DNA of 64,000 nucleotides from Entomortierella parvispora. Its lineage: Eukaryota > Mortierellomycota > Mortierellomycetes > Mortierellales > Mortierellaceae. A program made the translations under genes and the position numbers. Positions 19,912-34,476 of this stretch are shown in pieces (position 1 is the stretch's first letter; every line of letters begins with the position of its first letter). Below the pieces are notes generated by a model. That model saw only the letters and a program-made list of their open reading frames with translations, did not search any database and was not told the origin of the DNA. The stretch spans positions 1,674,001 to 1,738,000 of the forward strand of contig OY752141.1 in NCBI GenBank assembly GCA_963573315.1, written 5' to 3'.

Positions 19912-20391
19912 ATGTTGGCACGGCTCCTACTGATGTTGGCAACGCTCACAGGCTTGGTCGCTTCAGATCAGAGCCCTTTGAACAATGGCTCCAGTGGCAA
20001 TCAATATACCTTTAGGGTGACCGATTACTCGACCTCGCGCGGTGGAGCCGAGCAGGTCTCTCCCATCTACCACGGGCCACAGAAGTGAGAACCCCCCTTG
20101 TATATCGAAGTACCACTTGGAGTACATCTCTTGATTCTGCAGGAGAGGCGGCTAGTGTGGGCTGCGGCTCCATTTCAATGGAGAGATTCTGCCGATTCAT
20201 CCGGCTCTTACATGGACTATCCCATGCCCCCACATACACAGGGCTACTGGGCATTCAGCACCAATTGGCACTTCTTGAGTGGCTACCTTTCAAGTCCTTT
20301 CACATCCGAGGAGTTTGTCACTGTCGTTGTTCCTGTCAGTCTTGAAAACGGTGCAATCTGGGGTCTGATGGAGTTTGTCAACACGAAGTAA
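19912..20391 (+). CDS. Small secreted protein, unknown function
   Basis: The frame from the ATG at 19912 encodes a clear signal peptide (MLARLLLMLATLTGLVAS) followed by a hydrophilic segment. I splice 19912-20084 to 20148-20391 (GT at 20085, AG at 20146-20147), giving 138 aa ending LMEFVNTK. The C-terminal half is rich in Trp, Tyr and Phe (WAAAPFQWRDSADSSG, GYWAFSTNWHFLSGYL). The acceptor is uncertain: the stronger-looking CTGCAG at 20142 would give a truncated product, and no intron at all would give a 58-aa peptide. I recognise no domain. Confidence 0.5.
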
Positions 20392-20399
20392 TGGACAAC

Positions 20400-20910
20400 C
20401 TCGGTCTCCTTTTATGTCCAGTAGCAACCAATAAACATTTTTCGACACCCTCGCGCTCTCAGATCAAACATGATCTCTTTTTTTTGCTCTCAAGTTCTTT
20501 CGCCTGGATCTACCCTGTTAACCAAATGTGGAACAGGTCAATGATCGCACGAGCAGTTGGACGTCGAGCCAAGATCGGAGGTCTTCTCCGTCGACTCATG
20601 GCCACACCATGCATCCTCCAGAACACAAAAACTGGGTACAAACCTTACTGACTCGTGCGCACAGCAGCAGGTATCCGATGGCTTGCGTCAAAAGACATTC
20701 GTTTAACGCCCTCGTCCCGCGCCTCACCTTTGTCTGACAGTTTCCCTTCAGTTTTGGGCAAAACACAAGCTTTTTCAAGTTGAAAATCTAACAAAAACAG
20801 TCGTCGACTTTGGGCGAGGGCTCTCAGATGGATGTGCGGCTTTTACATAAAAGCAAAGTGGCCCTCAGCTGGCAAGTCTTTCTCATCAATTCTCAAGGTT
20901 CTTCTTTTTG
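20400..20910. other. Intergenic
   Basis: No reading frame is supported. CCAATAAACATTTT (about 20428) is a likely polyadenylation signal of the preceding gene, and CATAAAAGC near 20850 may be the TATA element of the next gene. Confidence 0.45.
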
Positions 20911-20913
20911 TCT

Positions 20914-22219
20914 ATGTATACCTTCACCGCCATCGTCCTCGTCAATGGGCTTCTGCTTGCCGCAGCAGCATCCGTCGCCCCCAAGCAGGCACCTCTCAGA
21001 TCCAGGTTTGTAACGACGGGTGCAACCGATACATGGGTCGATCAAGCGCTCCTGCTAACATCACTCGCTTCTTTAAAAAAGCAGAGGTCCGCAATACAAT
21101 GCTGGGGGTAGATGCCAAACAACAGATTATGACGAGGCTGTCCAGACTCATTCGAGGTTTTGGTATGGCACACTTGCAAAAGTAGGCCAGTTCGCCCGTG
21201 TTTCGAATGAGTATATCTGCCCTCCCGGCGGCCCACCCTGTCCCACAGAGACTTCACACATGCTCACCAACTATTATTCATTCAAGATCGGGTCCAGCAG
21301 GGACTTTAAAATTTCCGTCATTGCGGCCAAAGTCAGTCCTGGCATCTCATTTACACAAGCCGACGCCACAGCAGCTGCCGTTAACATGTCGATACCATCG
21401 GGCGTGCGCGGTTACCAAGGGTTTGCCACGAAATGGGTTGAAGTCAAGGGTCACTACTTTGTGAAGAGGCGCACTTGCTGTAGAGGCCAAACCCCAGAGT
21501 GCACGACCGAGGTTCTCTCCAAAAAGGATTACGATGTGCGCTTTCCTCGTACTCTAGGCGAGCATTTTCTGGATGGCATCTACAAACTCTGTTCTGGAGA
21601 TTATGGGAACCAAGTGTGTTATGATAATACAGACACCGACATGAAGAGATGTGAGGCTACGGATACGATTCTCCCAAATAACCGGCTGGAAGGATGCACG
21701 GACAATGGCTGCTACGACTCGTCTAAAATGTTGGTGTCGACAAACAATGTGAATCGAGTGGTTATTCACATCAATGGCAAGATGTGCGTGTACGGTAGCC
21801 GCGACGGACGATATACCAACACCTGGTGTATCAACAGAGAATTGGATCCTAGTGCGGGTCCATTTTACGGCACTCTTCAAAGAAACGGACGCTTTTGTCT
21901 CTTCACCAAAGCCGGCACAAACTACTATTGCACAGCACCCGCAGGTGCATCGAACGGAGGCTACAGATTGATCATGCAAAATGATGGTGACCTTGCTATC
22001 TACACGAGCGATGACAATCCTATCTGGCATAGCGACACTGGTTATGGCAAGATTCCATTCCCGTACTGCGGTAAAAACCATGGAGGCGGGGGCAATAGGT
22101 GTATGGGAGGAAACCCTGGGTCCGGAATTGAACATGGTGAAGGTTCATGTTGCATGGATGCGAGCGATTGCAAAGACTGTTGTGGGGCAGGCGTGTGCAA
22201 TGCTGCTTGCCAGCTTTAG
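20914..22219 (+). CDS. Secreted Cys-rich protein with B-lectin-like segment
   Basis: Exons 20914-21005 and 21085-22219 (branch-like GCTAAC, acceptor AAAAAAGCAG) encode 408 aa. A signal peptide (MYTFTAIVLVNGLLLAAAASVA) is followed by an uncharacterised ~130-residue region with several Cys, and then by segments of the bulb-lectin type: GYRLIMQNDGDLAIYTSDDNP resembles the Q-x-D-x-N-x-V-x-Y mannose-binding pattern in degenerate form, with a W-H-S-D end. A short Cys-rich tail (GSCCMDASDCKDCC...) closes the protein. Extracellular carbohydrate binding is inference. AATAAAG at about 22248 is a likely polyadenylation signal. Confidence 0.75.
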
Positions 22220-22320
22220 CAGGCGCAGGACCACATTCACTTGAGCAAATAAAGCTCTTGCCTCCATATTGACCATCAAATATCCTGGATTTATTGTACA
22301 TTGTTCTGACTTTCAAAGAA

Positions 22321-23740
22321 TCAGAATCCGTCCAGACGACAGATCGGCAGGTAGTACTTGTCCAGAGTCCAGTACGCGCGCTTAACTCCGTTCCATTCCT
22401 CCTCCTTCAACCCAATATCCATCTCCTCATATTCAACAGTAAAGCCCATCTCTCCCAACTCCAGTTCCGAGATCCGGTTATATACAGCATGGAAGAACTG
22501 GTTTGTAGCGCCCAAACCGTTAAAGTACGAGTAGATGCCACCCTCCTCCAAATGGTTGGGAACAATCTCGTGGAACTCGCGAAGATCCTCGTAGTACTCT
22601 CCAAAGGTATCGAAAAAGATGCCATCGTACACCTCCAGATCGCCCACAACGTCCTGCCACCGCCCAAACAAAATCTTGACGCCTGGTTTCTTGTCCCAGC
22701 CCTGACGCAACATGTGAGCATAGACATCTGGGTGGGCCTCGATAATCGTATGAGACGAGGGCTTGTGTTTTTGAAGTTCGGTATCGACAAGACCCAAACC
22801 AAAACCAACATTCAACACCCGGAGTCCCTCCTGGGGTGCAATTACTTCGGCGTGACGGACCATAAGAGGCAACTCCCAACCCATCATCACACCGTTCTTG
22901 TCGGCATCCAGTAACCGATCGCCATCCTCAGTGTACTGCAAGGGCTGAGCGAGGTACTCGGCGTTGGGGACCTCAGGGACGACGGTGGTGTTTTCCGAGT
23001 CCTGATCCACTTTTTGCTTTTTTGATACCTGCTCCTCCTCCTCCTTTTCCTCTCCTGTCTTGGACTCGTCGGCGTTCTCCTCATCTTCATTGTCCTCGTC
23101 AGCATACTCTGCCTCCCGCAACTCGGCCTTGAGTTTACGTTGCATCAATCCTAAGAGGAGCTCGGTCCTGCATCCTTCTTCCAGCAAAAAGTCGTAGATT
23201 TCAGGGTAGTTGAAGGATTTGGCATAGTCGCCTACAGACTTGTAATCATCATCGACCAAGTTCCAGGGGTGTCCATATTGCAGCAACAGCTTGACAATCT
23301 CCATGTTTCCGACCATGCAGGCGAAATGAAGCATTGTCCTTCCATGGCCTGCTCTTGCGCTAGAGTTAGAACAGAAAGAGGGGGGGAAGGCGTTTGTAAC
23401 TTTGTAAATACGTTCCCTGAAGGAACGACGCGTTTCCAAGTGCTTTGTGGGGTGCTGCTTTTGGAGATGACAGACAGGAAGAAGAAGCAGGGAAAAGGGT
23501 GCTGAGGGGAAGGAGGCAAGTCTCAACCTACCTATGGTTGGCGCCATCCTCCAATAGCCGCTTGACGTCCTCGACCTTGCCATCCACCACGGCCTGCATC
23601 AGCGCCTGGCTCTTGGCCACCTCCTCTGGGGAGGCATCAATGACCTCTTCAGTCTTGACCAGATTGCTCTCTGGGACTGGGTTTCTTTGCTCATGCTCGC
23701 CCATCTCCTCGACCATGTGATCTGCTGCCGTGGAATCCAT
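22321..23740 (-). CDS. RMT2: Rmt2-type protein arginine N-methyltransferase
   Basis: Predicted delta-N-arginine methyltransferase; yeast Rmt2 modifies ribosomal protein L12. Exons 23740-23532 and 23359-22321 join to 415 aa. Ankyrin-like repeats lie at ~55-125 (VEDVKRLLEDGANHS, GRTMLHFACMVGNMEIVKLLLQYG), followed by an acidic linker (~155-195) and a Rossmann methyltransferase domain from ~215 with motif I NVGFGLGLVD and TIIEAHPDVY after it. The C-terminal region GLGATNQFFHAVYNRISELEL is typical of this family. The start is the first ATG after the upstream T-tract. It lies only 147 bp downstream of the helicase stop codon on the same strand. Confidence 0.93.
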
Positions 23741-23801
23741 TGCTTGAATTGTCTGAAGGAACGAAGGAGAACTTTGCTCCGCCCATTCCTTTACTCCTGA
23801 C

Positions 23802-23802
<1 letters not shown>

Positions 23803-23832
<30 letters not shown>
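23803..23832. repeat. A30 homopolymer between two genes
   Basis: Thirty consecutive A on the plus strand (T on the coding strand of both flanking genes) within the 147-bp space between the helicase stop (23888) and the Rmt2 start (23740). Such poly(dA:dT) tracts commonly exclude nucleosomes at fungal promoters. Confidence 0.9.
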
Positions 23833-23833
<1 letters not shown>

Positions 23834-23887
23834 GGTCACTTTATTTTGAAAATCTTCGCAACCTGCAGACTGGATGGTGGTTTGCCG

Positions 23888-25930
<2,043 letters not shown>

Positions 25931-26632
25931 GTCTGGATGCAGGCAGTTGTTTCGTTGTTGGGGACAAGCTCGAGGACGTGCAAGGAGTGGAGTCAAGAGG
26001 CGAAGGGAGGGAGGAGCAAAAGCAGGACGAGGAAAGAGACAAGATTGACTCGGGGAAGTGATCAATCGCATACGCTGCACGCATGTCATTGTGTCAATCA
26101 GGCAAGCAGTCGCGTTTGCTCAGTCAGTGTCCGTGGATCGTGGACTATATTGGACGCGCCGAGGACGGATACGACAACTGCAAGCAACTACAGCAGCAAC
26201 GGCCAGCAATGACCACATTCAGTAATGCAACTGAATGCAGGCATGTGCCCATCTGTCCCGCCCAAGCAGAAAACAAAGGAATGAGATTCCACAACGGTCA
26301 GGAGGGATCGGCATAGCATAGGGCAGGTCCAGATCAGACCATGCAGCCAATGGGGATGAGGATGAGGATGAGGATGAGGATGAGGATGGGGACAAATCCA
26401 GCAACCATTCCTTACAAACCATCCATCTCTTCTCCTTGCCGCCTTGATCCACCCCATCGACCTGCCTCTTTGTTTCCATTGTGTCTCTCCCAGACAAAAG
26501 CATCCCACACAAACCAACCCGTTTCAAGAGCGCTTCCTTCTTATTGTTTCGTGTTTTGTACATCAGTCCTTCTTTTCCTTCTTTCGTGCACCTTGAGCCC
26601 TTCGTTCCCTTCTTTCACTTCCCATCGACACA
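25931..26632. promoter_or_regulatory. Divergent promoter, helicase and RhoGEF
   Basis: About 700 bp separates the helicase start (minus) from the RhoGEF start (plus). It includes a (GATGAG)n microsatellite and a CT-rich leader (26560-26630) before the RhoGEF ATG. No additional gene is supported. Confidence 0.5.
26355..26388. repeat. (GATGAG)n microsatellite
   Basis: Between five and six uninterrupted GATGAG units. Confidence 0.9.
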
Positions 26633-29600
26633 ATGGCCAACAAGTCAGCAACCGTTGCTTTCATAGAACAGCAACAGTATCATGTTCGTATCCTCCGCGT
26701 CTATATCGCTGATGTCCTCCACAAGTGTCATGCCCATTCCTGACGTACAGCGATTCCTATTCTTTGTCGCGTAGACCATCGAGAGAGCTTTAGGGCGAGC
26801 AGGATACGACCATGAGGCCTACATCGAGGAGCGCCCCAGGGTTAGCCATGGATCTCTTGTCTTTTCCACATTCAACGGCACCGATGGCAAAGCGATCGAC
26901 AACAACAATAATAATTCTATAGTACCGCCCAACAAAGGAATGACAGCATCCAATACCTTTCCAGGGGCTGCAATCAACCCTAGTGGGAGTATAATGGCAA
27001 ACCCAGGTTATGGACTGAGTGGAGCAGCGAGCATGTTTGGCACTTCTGTCAGTGGAGGTCTACACCATATGATGTCCTCTAGTTTGAGCATTAGTGGTGC
27101 TCCCAGCTCCTATTTTGGAGGATCCCCATTCATAAGCATTGGGCAGAACAAACGATACTCACAGACAGTCAGATCCAGCGCCAGCAGTATTATAAGTCTG
27201 AGCCGGAGTAGCAAGCGGGAGCCTCCTGTTGCTGTGATGACCCACTACAACTCGCCTTATGAGAAGATCTTTTACGGTCAGTCAGGTAAGAGAAAAAAAG
27301 TTCAGTAGATTCCATGAGAGGCTATCCAGGAAGAAGGATCCCCACTTACTTTTTTTTAATTGAGACTAGGTAGTCAGAACTTTGTAGGCAGGGAGATGAA
27401 ACTGGGTACAATATGTATCTCGACCAGAGCAGGACAAGGATCCATGCACTTTCTAGTCCGAACTATCTTCGTAAGTCAAGTCAAATGCCCAGACCAAAAA
27501 AGCTCTTCGACCACACTGCGATCGAGATGTTCACAGTTAATGCTCTTTGAATTAGAAATTCGTGCATGTCGAGATTCCAGACAGCTTCCGAGCAACTGAG
27601 CAATTCAAAGAGTATCGATCGCTTTACAAGAAAAAGGACGACTTTCATCCCATGCTCCACCTGGCTCTCAAACAATGTCTAGAGTCAGTCCCCGAGACGG
27701 AAGTGAATCGACACCAGGTTTACATGAACACGTTGAAAGGAGACCAGTCAGTGGTCGTGAGTGAGCCTGGATGGGTCAAAAGCCCCACTTTCATTATTTC
27801 TCTTATCAACAGTCTAGAGGAAGTCAAAGGCGAAGGGTTTACACAGGTTTTGAAGAGTCTGGAAGCTCAAATGGTAGGGGGTCATCTAGTACTCGTTATG
27901 AAAATAGTTGACAAAAACGATTTACTCGACTAATTTTGTAACCGGCGGGAAACCACGTCCGATTAGAAACCATCCACACTCATGGTCGATTTAGTCATCC
28001 CTGACGAGAGAGAATCAAATTCTTGTACAGAAGCACCCTCATATTCAACGGCACTGGCAGGAGGTTCAGCCGGCATGTCAATCCGTGAGCAAGAGAGATT
28101 TTGGAACTTTTTCAAGGGCCTTGGCGATCCAGTGGAAAATGAAATATTTCAACCTGCTGCTGCCAAGACGCAGGCAAAAACGGAGACTGTTCAACCTGGG
28201 ACAGAGGTGAGAGATTCGGATTCCTCAAATATTAGTGAGAAAAACGACCAAGGGATAGCATTCATCTCCTTCGTCTCGTTTTCCAAAATAGCCCGAAGAG
28301 TATCTCAAAGACGCCATCGAGGAACTGATCTCCACAGAGCGATCGTATAACCAACAACTAAGGGTATTCGTGAATGTGAGTAATACCCTATTTCCGATGG
28401 CTTTGCATCCTATAGGTAAATGAGCTATTTTCTCATACTGGCAGTCCGATCTTTTTGGTTTGAACTGCGTTCAAGCCAAAAGGTTAGGGCTGGCAGTACT
28501 AACGCCACTGCTCTCGTTAGATATATCTTGACGAAGCTCGAAAAGGCTCCAAGGATCCTCTCTTCCCAATTTCCAAATATGAGATTAGAACAATATTCTT
28601 CAATGTTGAGCAGCTTTTAGAGCTAAGCACGACCTTCTTGTCAGAATTGGCAGAGTACGAGGAATGGTCAGAGCAGCAGGACCGCGAGGATGGGTGCCAT
28701 CGTGAGGATGGTTTAGTCATAAACCTAGGGAACATTTGCCAGAGAAATGTAAGCTACTGACTGCCGGACGGTTTTGGGCAAAGCGTGTTTTTTAGCAGCC
28801 GCGACCAAGATTTTGTTGTGCTGGAGAGAAATTCGCCGACATGCCCGCCAATTTATTTCTAAAAAGATTCCCACTTTGACCAGAACCATCTGGTTGCCAG
28901 TGCATTTTGACAGTTCCTCCGTTACAGTGACCAGCCATTGACGTTGTTACGATTTCTGTTATCGAATATAGCTCGCGATGATGGGATGCTACAAGTCTTG
29001 TCTGATCAACAACAAAAAGGCCACAGACCTGAACCGAACTGCCTCCAAAAGGTCAGGATATGAAGAGTACCAGAGTCTTTGCATGCGATTGGCAGGATCC
29101 ACTTCAACGCTGTCAGATCTTCTGAGCAATCCATTCCAGCGTATGGCACGATATCCGATGCTCTTCAAAAGTACGCGCCCATGTTTTTTGTGTTCGATTT
29201 GGAATGTTACTGCATCTTCTTTTCTTGAATATTGAATTTTTTACACCATTTGAAAGGTATCATAAACCGATGTAGGCCAGAGTCTGAGATCATCCCAGGA
29301 CTTCAGGAGGCCATCAATGCAGCCAATCAGATCTCGCACATGGAAAAATCGTTTGTTGACCAGACAGGTCTAATGCTGAGATATTTGACGGATAAGGTTG
29401 AACATTGCCCTCGGGATATCTTTAGCTCGAATAGGACCATTTTGGGCTACCTCGATTGTTTCGAAACCAATTTGTTGAGTGGAGAAAGAGGAAAAGCCAT
29501 ATGCTTGATCTTGCTCTCAGACAAGGTTATGGTGGTGAGTCGTCCATCTAATTCGTCCTTAGGATCTTCGTCAAGTTCTTCCTATCTTTCTGGAGAGCTC

Positions 29601-31281
29601 CTCTTCCCAGCAGAATTTGACGAGAAGGGAAATGCCAAGGACCCTCTGGTTCGGCCAGGTCATAGTGCTGGTGGTCCTGGTGCCGGGATTGCACATGCTC
29701 GCAAATCCAGCATATTTCACAGCCAGAAATGGAAGTTCAGGGGCTGGACTGACTTACTGAATCTCAAGATGGTGTGCGTTGAGCAAAGTAAGTCCAGATT
29801 TCTATCTTGTTTGACCAAGTGTAAAAAACAGATTCTGTGCTGACAATTTTTTTTGTGGTTCTCTATCCTTCTAGCCGATCCGGAGGGACTCTTCTGTATG
29901 ACCAGTACTCATCATCAAATCCCACAACAGTCCAAGAACGGAAGTACTGGACGAGCTGAGGATCAATGGGAGGGCACACGTGGAATTTTGCCAGAGAATC
30001 TGGACGACCGGGACCAGTTTATCACAAAATTCAACACGGCTCTTGCGATCACCAAGGCAAAGGCAGCTGGGAATTCATTGGAGTGGACGGCTCGATTGAA
30101 TGTCGCCGAACTTGAGCTTGTTTTCAATGTCTTTACAGAGTCCCAATATCGCGAATTTTCGAAACAGCGAGGCGACATGGCTTTGTTTTACACCCAACCT
30201 GCACATCCAACTCCAAACAGCAATCTTAACCCAGGTGTTAACGGAAGCGCGGCTAAAGGCCACGGGCAACATCTACAGCAACAGAGTGGCCAAATTGTTG
30301 ATTTGATGTCTTTCAAGAGACTGCCACTCCATGTCGGCCTGATTCAGTCATCATCTACGACTGCACAAACCATATCACCCAACGTAGTAGAAGCGGCAAC
30401 CACAACTACAGGAGGATCCGTCGGGGCGTCTGAAGAGAGCTGTCATGCGGACGGCTTTCGGCTGGTACTGAAGAGTAAAGCCGATCTGAATGGATCAGGA
30501 AGTACCACAGCAGCATCTGAAGAAGCAAATAGATTCTTGGATGTGGATGCATTTCAAATCCATCTCACAGATCTCGGTATGTCAGTTACATCGGTGGTTT
30601 GTTTTTTTCTTGAGCAGCCGACTAAGTATCGATTTTTTTTTTTTTTTAATAGTCGCCAACTTGCAATGGACAATTTTCAATTTCGATCCATATCAAAGTG
30701 CACAACTCCATTTCAGCAGACTTTACATGGATGGTCCAGACCAATACCTCTGGAATACCGCGTCGGCTTTTTCGCGGTCGAACCATGTTCGAGCAAAAGG
30801 TGCTGGGGCTCTCAAGTCGCATCGTGACTCTGTCTATCTGGCATCAAGTTCGCCTACGCAATGTCGTCCTCTTTTCCAACATCAGCATGGAGGTTCAATT
30901 TCTACTCTCAGCAGTTCCTCGTCTGCGAATATCGGTGGAATGAGTTCTCCTAGTTCCCCTAGCGGAAGCATGGTTGGCCGATCGCTTTATCACAGTAGTA
31001 ATGGCGCCCCAGCACCAATGTCACCCATTTCCTTCCCAAGTCGGCCATTTTCCATTCGCAGGAAACGTACAGACAGCGTTGGGACTGTGGGCAGTGTGGA
31101 TAGTGCCGACACCTTGTCTAGCCTTCGCAGTCAACCTCCCCGGCCTACCTCCATGTACGGTCAACTCCCGCAGTCGCCATTATCTCCCGAGGAAGTGGGA
31201 ATGATGAAATCGAGCGTTTCAATTATGAATCTGTGGCTTCCGGGACGCAAAACAAGAACAGTTGTCGAGTCGCGTGGATAA
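26633..31281 (+). CDS. RhoGEF (Dbl homology + PH)
   Basis: Predicted exchange factor for Rho-family GTPases, acting in polarity and cell-wall signalling. Eleven exons: 26633-26683, 26775-27285, 27370-27470, 27556-27873, 27967-28206, 28292-28375, 28521-28748, 28972-29170, 29257-29787, 29875-30576 and 30653-31281; they sum to 1198 codons. The DH domain starts around residue 408 (YLKDAIEELISTERSYNQQL), with IYLDEARKGSKDPLFPISKYE and NPFQRMARYPMLFKS as conserved-region-3-like sequence. A PH domain follows (~640-780, AICLILLSDKVMVVSR). The N-terminal third (residues 1-400) is Ser/Gly-rich with a conserved-looking stretch (~205-330), perhaps a DEP-like or other regulatory fold. The C-terminus is Ser/Pro-rich. 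I assign no specific yeast orthologue. Internal exon 7 was chosen over an alternative cryptic exon because the DH reading continues only this way. Confidence 0.88.
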
Positions 31282-33606
31282 CGTTGCTCTAAGCGTAGTA
31301 TCTTTGTCGAGTATTAACACGCGCAAGGCGCTGCCTTTGCATTTTTTTTGTCTTTCTTTTCCTGTGTGTGATATAAAATGGACAAGGACATGAAGCTAGC
31401 AGAATGGGTTGACTTACTGAAAGAGCAAATATAGTGTCAAGTTGGTCAATGGAGCGTGCCTACTCTTTAGACAATCTTTTCTTTTGCTCAATCATTTTTG
31501 TCTTCTTGCGTCTCAACTTCTGACAAGCTTGGACATGAACGATCGTACGGTTGTTCAAAATCTGCTAGGACTCATTACGACTCATCCTAGTAAGTTTTCC
31601 TAATAAGTTTTTCTTTCTTTCTCCGAGGAGGAGAGATCATGTTCGATCGTTGCATCCAGTACGGATTGGAACCTGGAATCTTGGGGTATTCGAGTATTCC
31701 CCGATCTGATAAGTAAAACTTGACCTCCAATTAGATTTCGAATAGCTGGCTCTTGAGCTACCGAACTTGACAGCCCGATCGCGTTTGGGGTCCTCGAGGA
31801 GTTCTTGGTCAATTGAATCTGGAATACTCTGTTGTGCCCTGGGAAAATGCTGGTTTAATCTTGGAACGTTGTCGGGGTTCTCGTTTTCGGCATTGAGCGA
31901 GCTTTTTCTGAATCTGTCCGATAAATTTCTTTAACAAGGTCTTATGAAGGGGACACACGATTTTACTTCACACCTGTACTTTTAAGGTTCGAAGCCTCGA
32001 CTGGAATAGTTTCCGGCTCCCTTTTTTTTTCTGGGATACTTCTGAGGAGAGTCAATTGCCTTCGTCCTTTTGCTGGAGAACGCGTTCAAGTGTGGGAATC
32101 ATCAAATTTGATGGGAAAAGATTGATTCATGAGCAGGACGATATTCAATGATGTTTTCTCGAACTCTTTGGCAAAAATCTCATAGCGAGATCGAGAAAAG
32201 ATCAGAGACTCTGGAGAAAGTAGTGTAGCCATTCCTGGTTACATAACGTTGAATCTCCCATAGTTGACTTAAAGGTATCCTCTTCACGTGCAGCTTAACT
32301 CTCCCACAGGGCGAAGGCAGGTGCCAGTTGTATTTCCTGAACCACATACTCTTACCAACTTGGTTGCTGGGAGTTTCCCCGTCGCTCTGTGTCTATTGGG
32401 ACGCAGTTTTTTTTTGTTGCAAGAAGGCCCAACAATGTTTGCAAAAAGAGTGGCAGCAATCATGGCGCAAAGGGACAATTGGAATTTATGTAGGATTGCA
32501 GAGGAATTGATTGTTCTGGATTTTAGGATACGCGACTGTCCAGATCGTAAATCGAAGAGCCTCGTCAATAGGTTCGGATCCCTTTTCCTCTGCCAACATG
32601 AAAAGAACAAAGTCAAACAAGGTGGGATCCGGGAACTTGTGAGCAAAGGATCGGCAACAGATGTAGAGAATCTCCAAGGTGTATGTTCGCAGTCAATGAC
32701 AAGTATCAGAGGCTTCCCAAAGTTTTTTTGGCAAACAACGCTGACTGTCTTTGGCCTCAAGGTATTCCTAAATTTCGTTGCCATCAGGTCTTTACCCCTT
32801 TTGACACGTTTTCTAGTTTATCCAGATTACATATAGACATCACCTAAGTCGTCATTCACTTTTCAAGGAACAATAGCAGCGAAGAGGTCTGCTACTGAGG
32901 TAGGGAGATTGAAGTGGGCAAATGAAATTCTCGTAGGACATCTTCTCAAATTTGTGGAATTTCAATTTCATTTTTAGCATATCAGGGACTCGAGACTCGA
33001 AACGATTAAAGTGACGACGATACGAGGAACTAAAGGTCAAGTTGCATAGGTGATGGACTGTCCTCTGTCCAATGGCACCACCTCTACAGCAAGGAGGATC
33101 CATATTCTACTACCTCCCCGATCTCAGATTTCTAAAGACAAGGAGGAAACATATCAACAAGCCTTGCATTTCAATTAAGCGAAACACTGCTTTTAATTGC
33201 TTTTGGGAAGTCCTTATCTTTGTACCACGGCGGGGCTGATGATGGCTCTCCACTTTTATCCAGATCGGGTGGCACAAAGGAAAAAGGTTGGGTAGGAATA
33301 ATAGTTGACGCGATTTCATTTGGTTCTTTGTGCTGCGCTGCGGTGAAAAAAAAACGGCCATGCGACCATGCCAGCCCAGTAGAAAGAGAAGCGATAAAAG
33401 GGTATTGTAAGCAATCAACTGTCGAGGCAATAAAAATAGAAGTGTGCCATATAAATACCCTTCCCTGAATTGTGAGATCCTTCAACGTTCATCTCCTTCA
33501 CCTCCTTATCTTTTTCCATACCTCATTGACACGAAAACCTGGACCAATTTAAACTCTCTTCTGTTCCCAAATCCCGAAAAGCATCAGCAAAAGATTAAAA
33601 AAAAAA
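31282..33606. other. Long intergenic stretch with possible relics
   Basis: No intact gene. On the minus strand near 32486-32770, two overlapping frames (one reading KPLILVIDCEHT, the next ILYICCRSFAHKFPDPTLFDFVLF and EEKGSEPIDEALRF) look like one protein broken by a frameshift. Another minus frame near 32852-33103 contains a Cys/His-rich run (PCCRGGAIGQRTVHHLC) resembling reverse-transcriptase-associated zinc knuckles. Both are tentative relics. Confidence 0.3.
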
Positions 33607-34476
33607 ATGACGCGTCACCAGCCCGCTCCTCGCCATGTCCGGAGAAGCCCTCACGCACTTATCTTTCGTAACCCTCAGGAGACACTCGAGAACCGGGACG
33701 CCAACATTCAGCACGAGATCCGAGAAGCTGCTAGACGAAACAACCATCTTCGACCCGTCAGAGGACCCCATGCCATGATCTCGACCCCGACTTCGACTAC
33801 CTTTCATTCCGCTGATAGTGATCCGAGTTACATCCTTGACGAAAAGGCAACAGCGGCTTCTGTCCTTCCGGCGATCAGCAATGGGATCGCGCTCTTTGGA
33901 GGATCCTTCTTTCGGGGTCTCCTTGGCGCTTTGGCCTCGCGAAGAAGAAGCACCAGCAGCAGCACCAGCAGCATTGACAACTCGGACGAAAACAGTGACC
34001 GTGGTACCAACGGCAGTGCCTGTGGAGACGAGCCGCAGTTTCAGAGTGTGGACGACCATTGCATCTGTGCTTTCGCCGATAGTGGAGAAGATGAGGATCC
34101 CTTTTCGAAGATTAACAGTGACCCGAATGTCATGATCGTGGTCCGTCATTCGGGCTTCCGACCTTGCCCTGTGGAGGGTCACGACTTTGGATTCAGCAAG
34201 GCGTCAACTCCCGGCGCGTGGCCTGAAAAGCTAAAGTCGCCGACGATGACGGCAATGACGGCGGCAACCTTTTTTCCGCCTTTGGAGCAGGATAACCCGG
34301 ATATTGACTTGCCGCAGCCGGGAACCATGGAGATGGCCACACAAACTATGGCTCCGATTAGGACCTTGCGTGGACCACAAGGTCTGGGACATTGCTCTGG
34401 GGGTGACCAGGAGGAGGAGCAGGAAAAAGAAGGCGATGACCTTTCTCAGAACTGGACATACCTGATTTGGGATTGA
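33607..34476 (+). CDS. Hypothetical protein, 289 aa
   Basis: Single-exon frame of 289 aa from the ATG at 33607 to the stop at 34476. It is rich in Arg, Pro, Ser and acidic residues, with a Ser-rich block (RRRSTSSSTSSIDNSDENSD) in the middle, an acidic run near the end (DQEEEQEKEGDDLSQNW), and no transmembrane segment or recognised domain. The product looks intrinsically disordered. It converges with the GCR1_C-like gene; the stops are 177 bp apart. Confidence 0.65.
   Translation: MTRHQPAPRHVRRSPHALIFRNPQETLENRDANIQHEIREAARRNNHLRPVRGPHAMISTPTSTTFHSADSDPSYILDEKATAASVLPAISNGIALFGGSFFRGLLGALASRRRSTSSSTSSIDNSDENSDRGTNGSACGDEPQFQSVDDHCICAFADSGEDEDPFSKINSDPNVMIVVRHSGFRPCPVEGHDFGFSKASTPGAWPEKLKSPTMTAMTAATFFPPLEQDNPDIDLPQPGTMEMATQTMAPIRTLRGPQGLGHCSGGDQEEEQEKEGDDLSQNWTYLIWD

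Noticed and set aside
20085-20142. A stronger-looking acceptor at 20142 for the small secreted protein
   Set aside because: It puts a stop codon a few residues after the junction. The acceptor at 20147 keeps a long frame with a Trp/Tyr-rich C-terminal half, but the choice remains uncertain.
28440-28500. An extra exon in the RhoGEF (SDLFGLNCVQ)
   Set aside because: It would not keep the frame with the next exon. Joining 28375 directly to 28521 continues the Dbl-homology sequence.
32288-32836. A 182-codon plus-strand gene
   Set aside because: No motif and composition is not coding-like; the opposite strand holds the more protein-like, but broken, frames.
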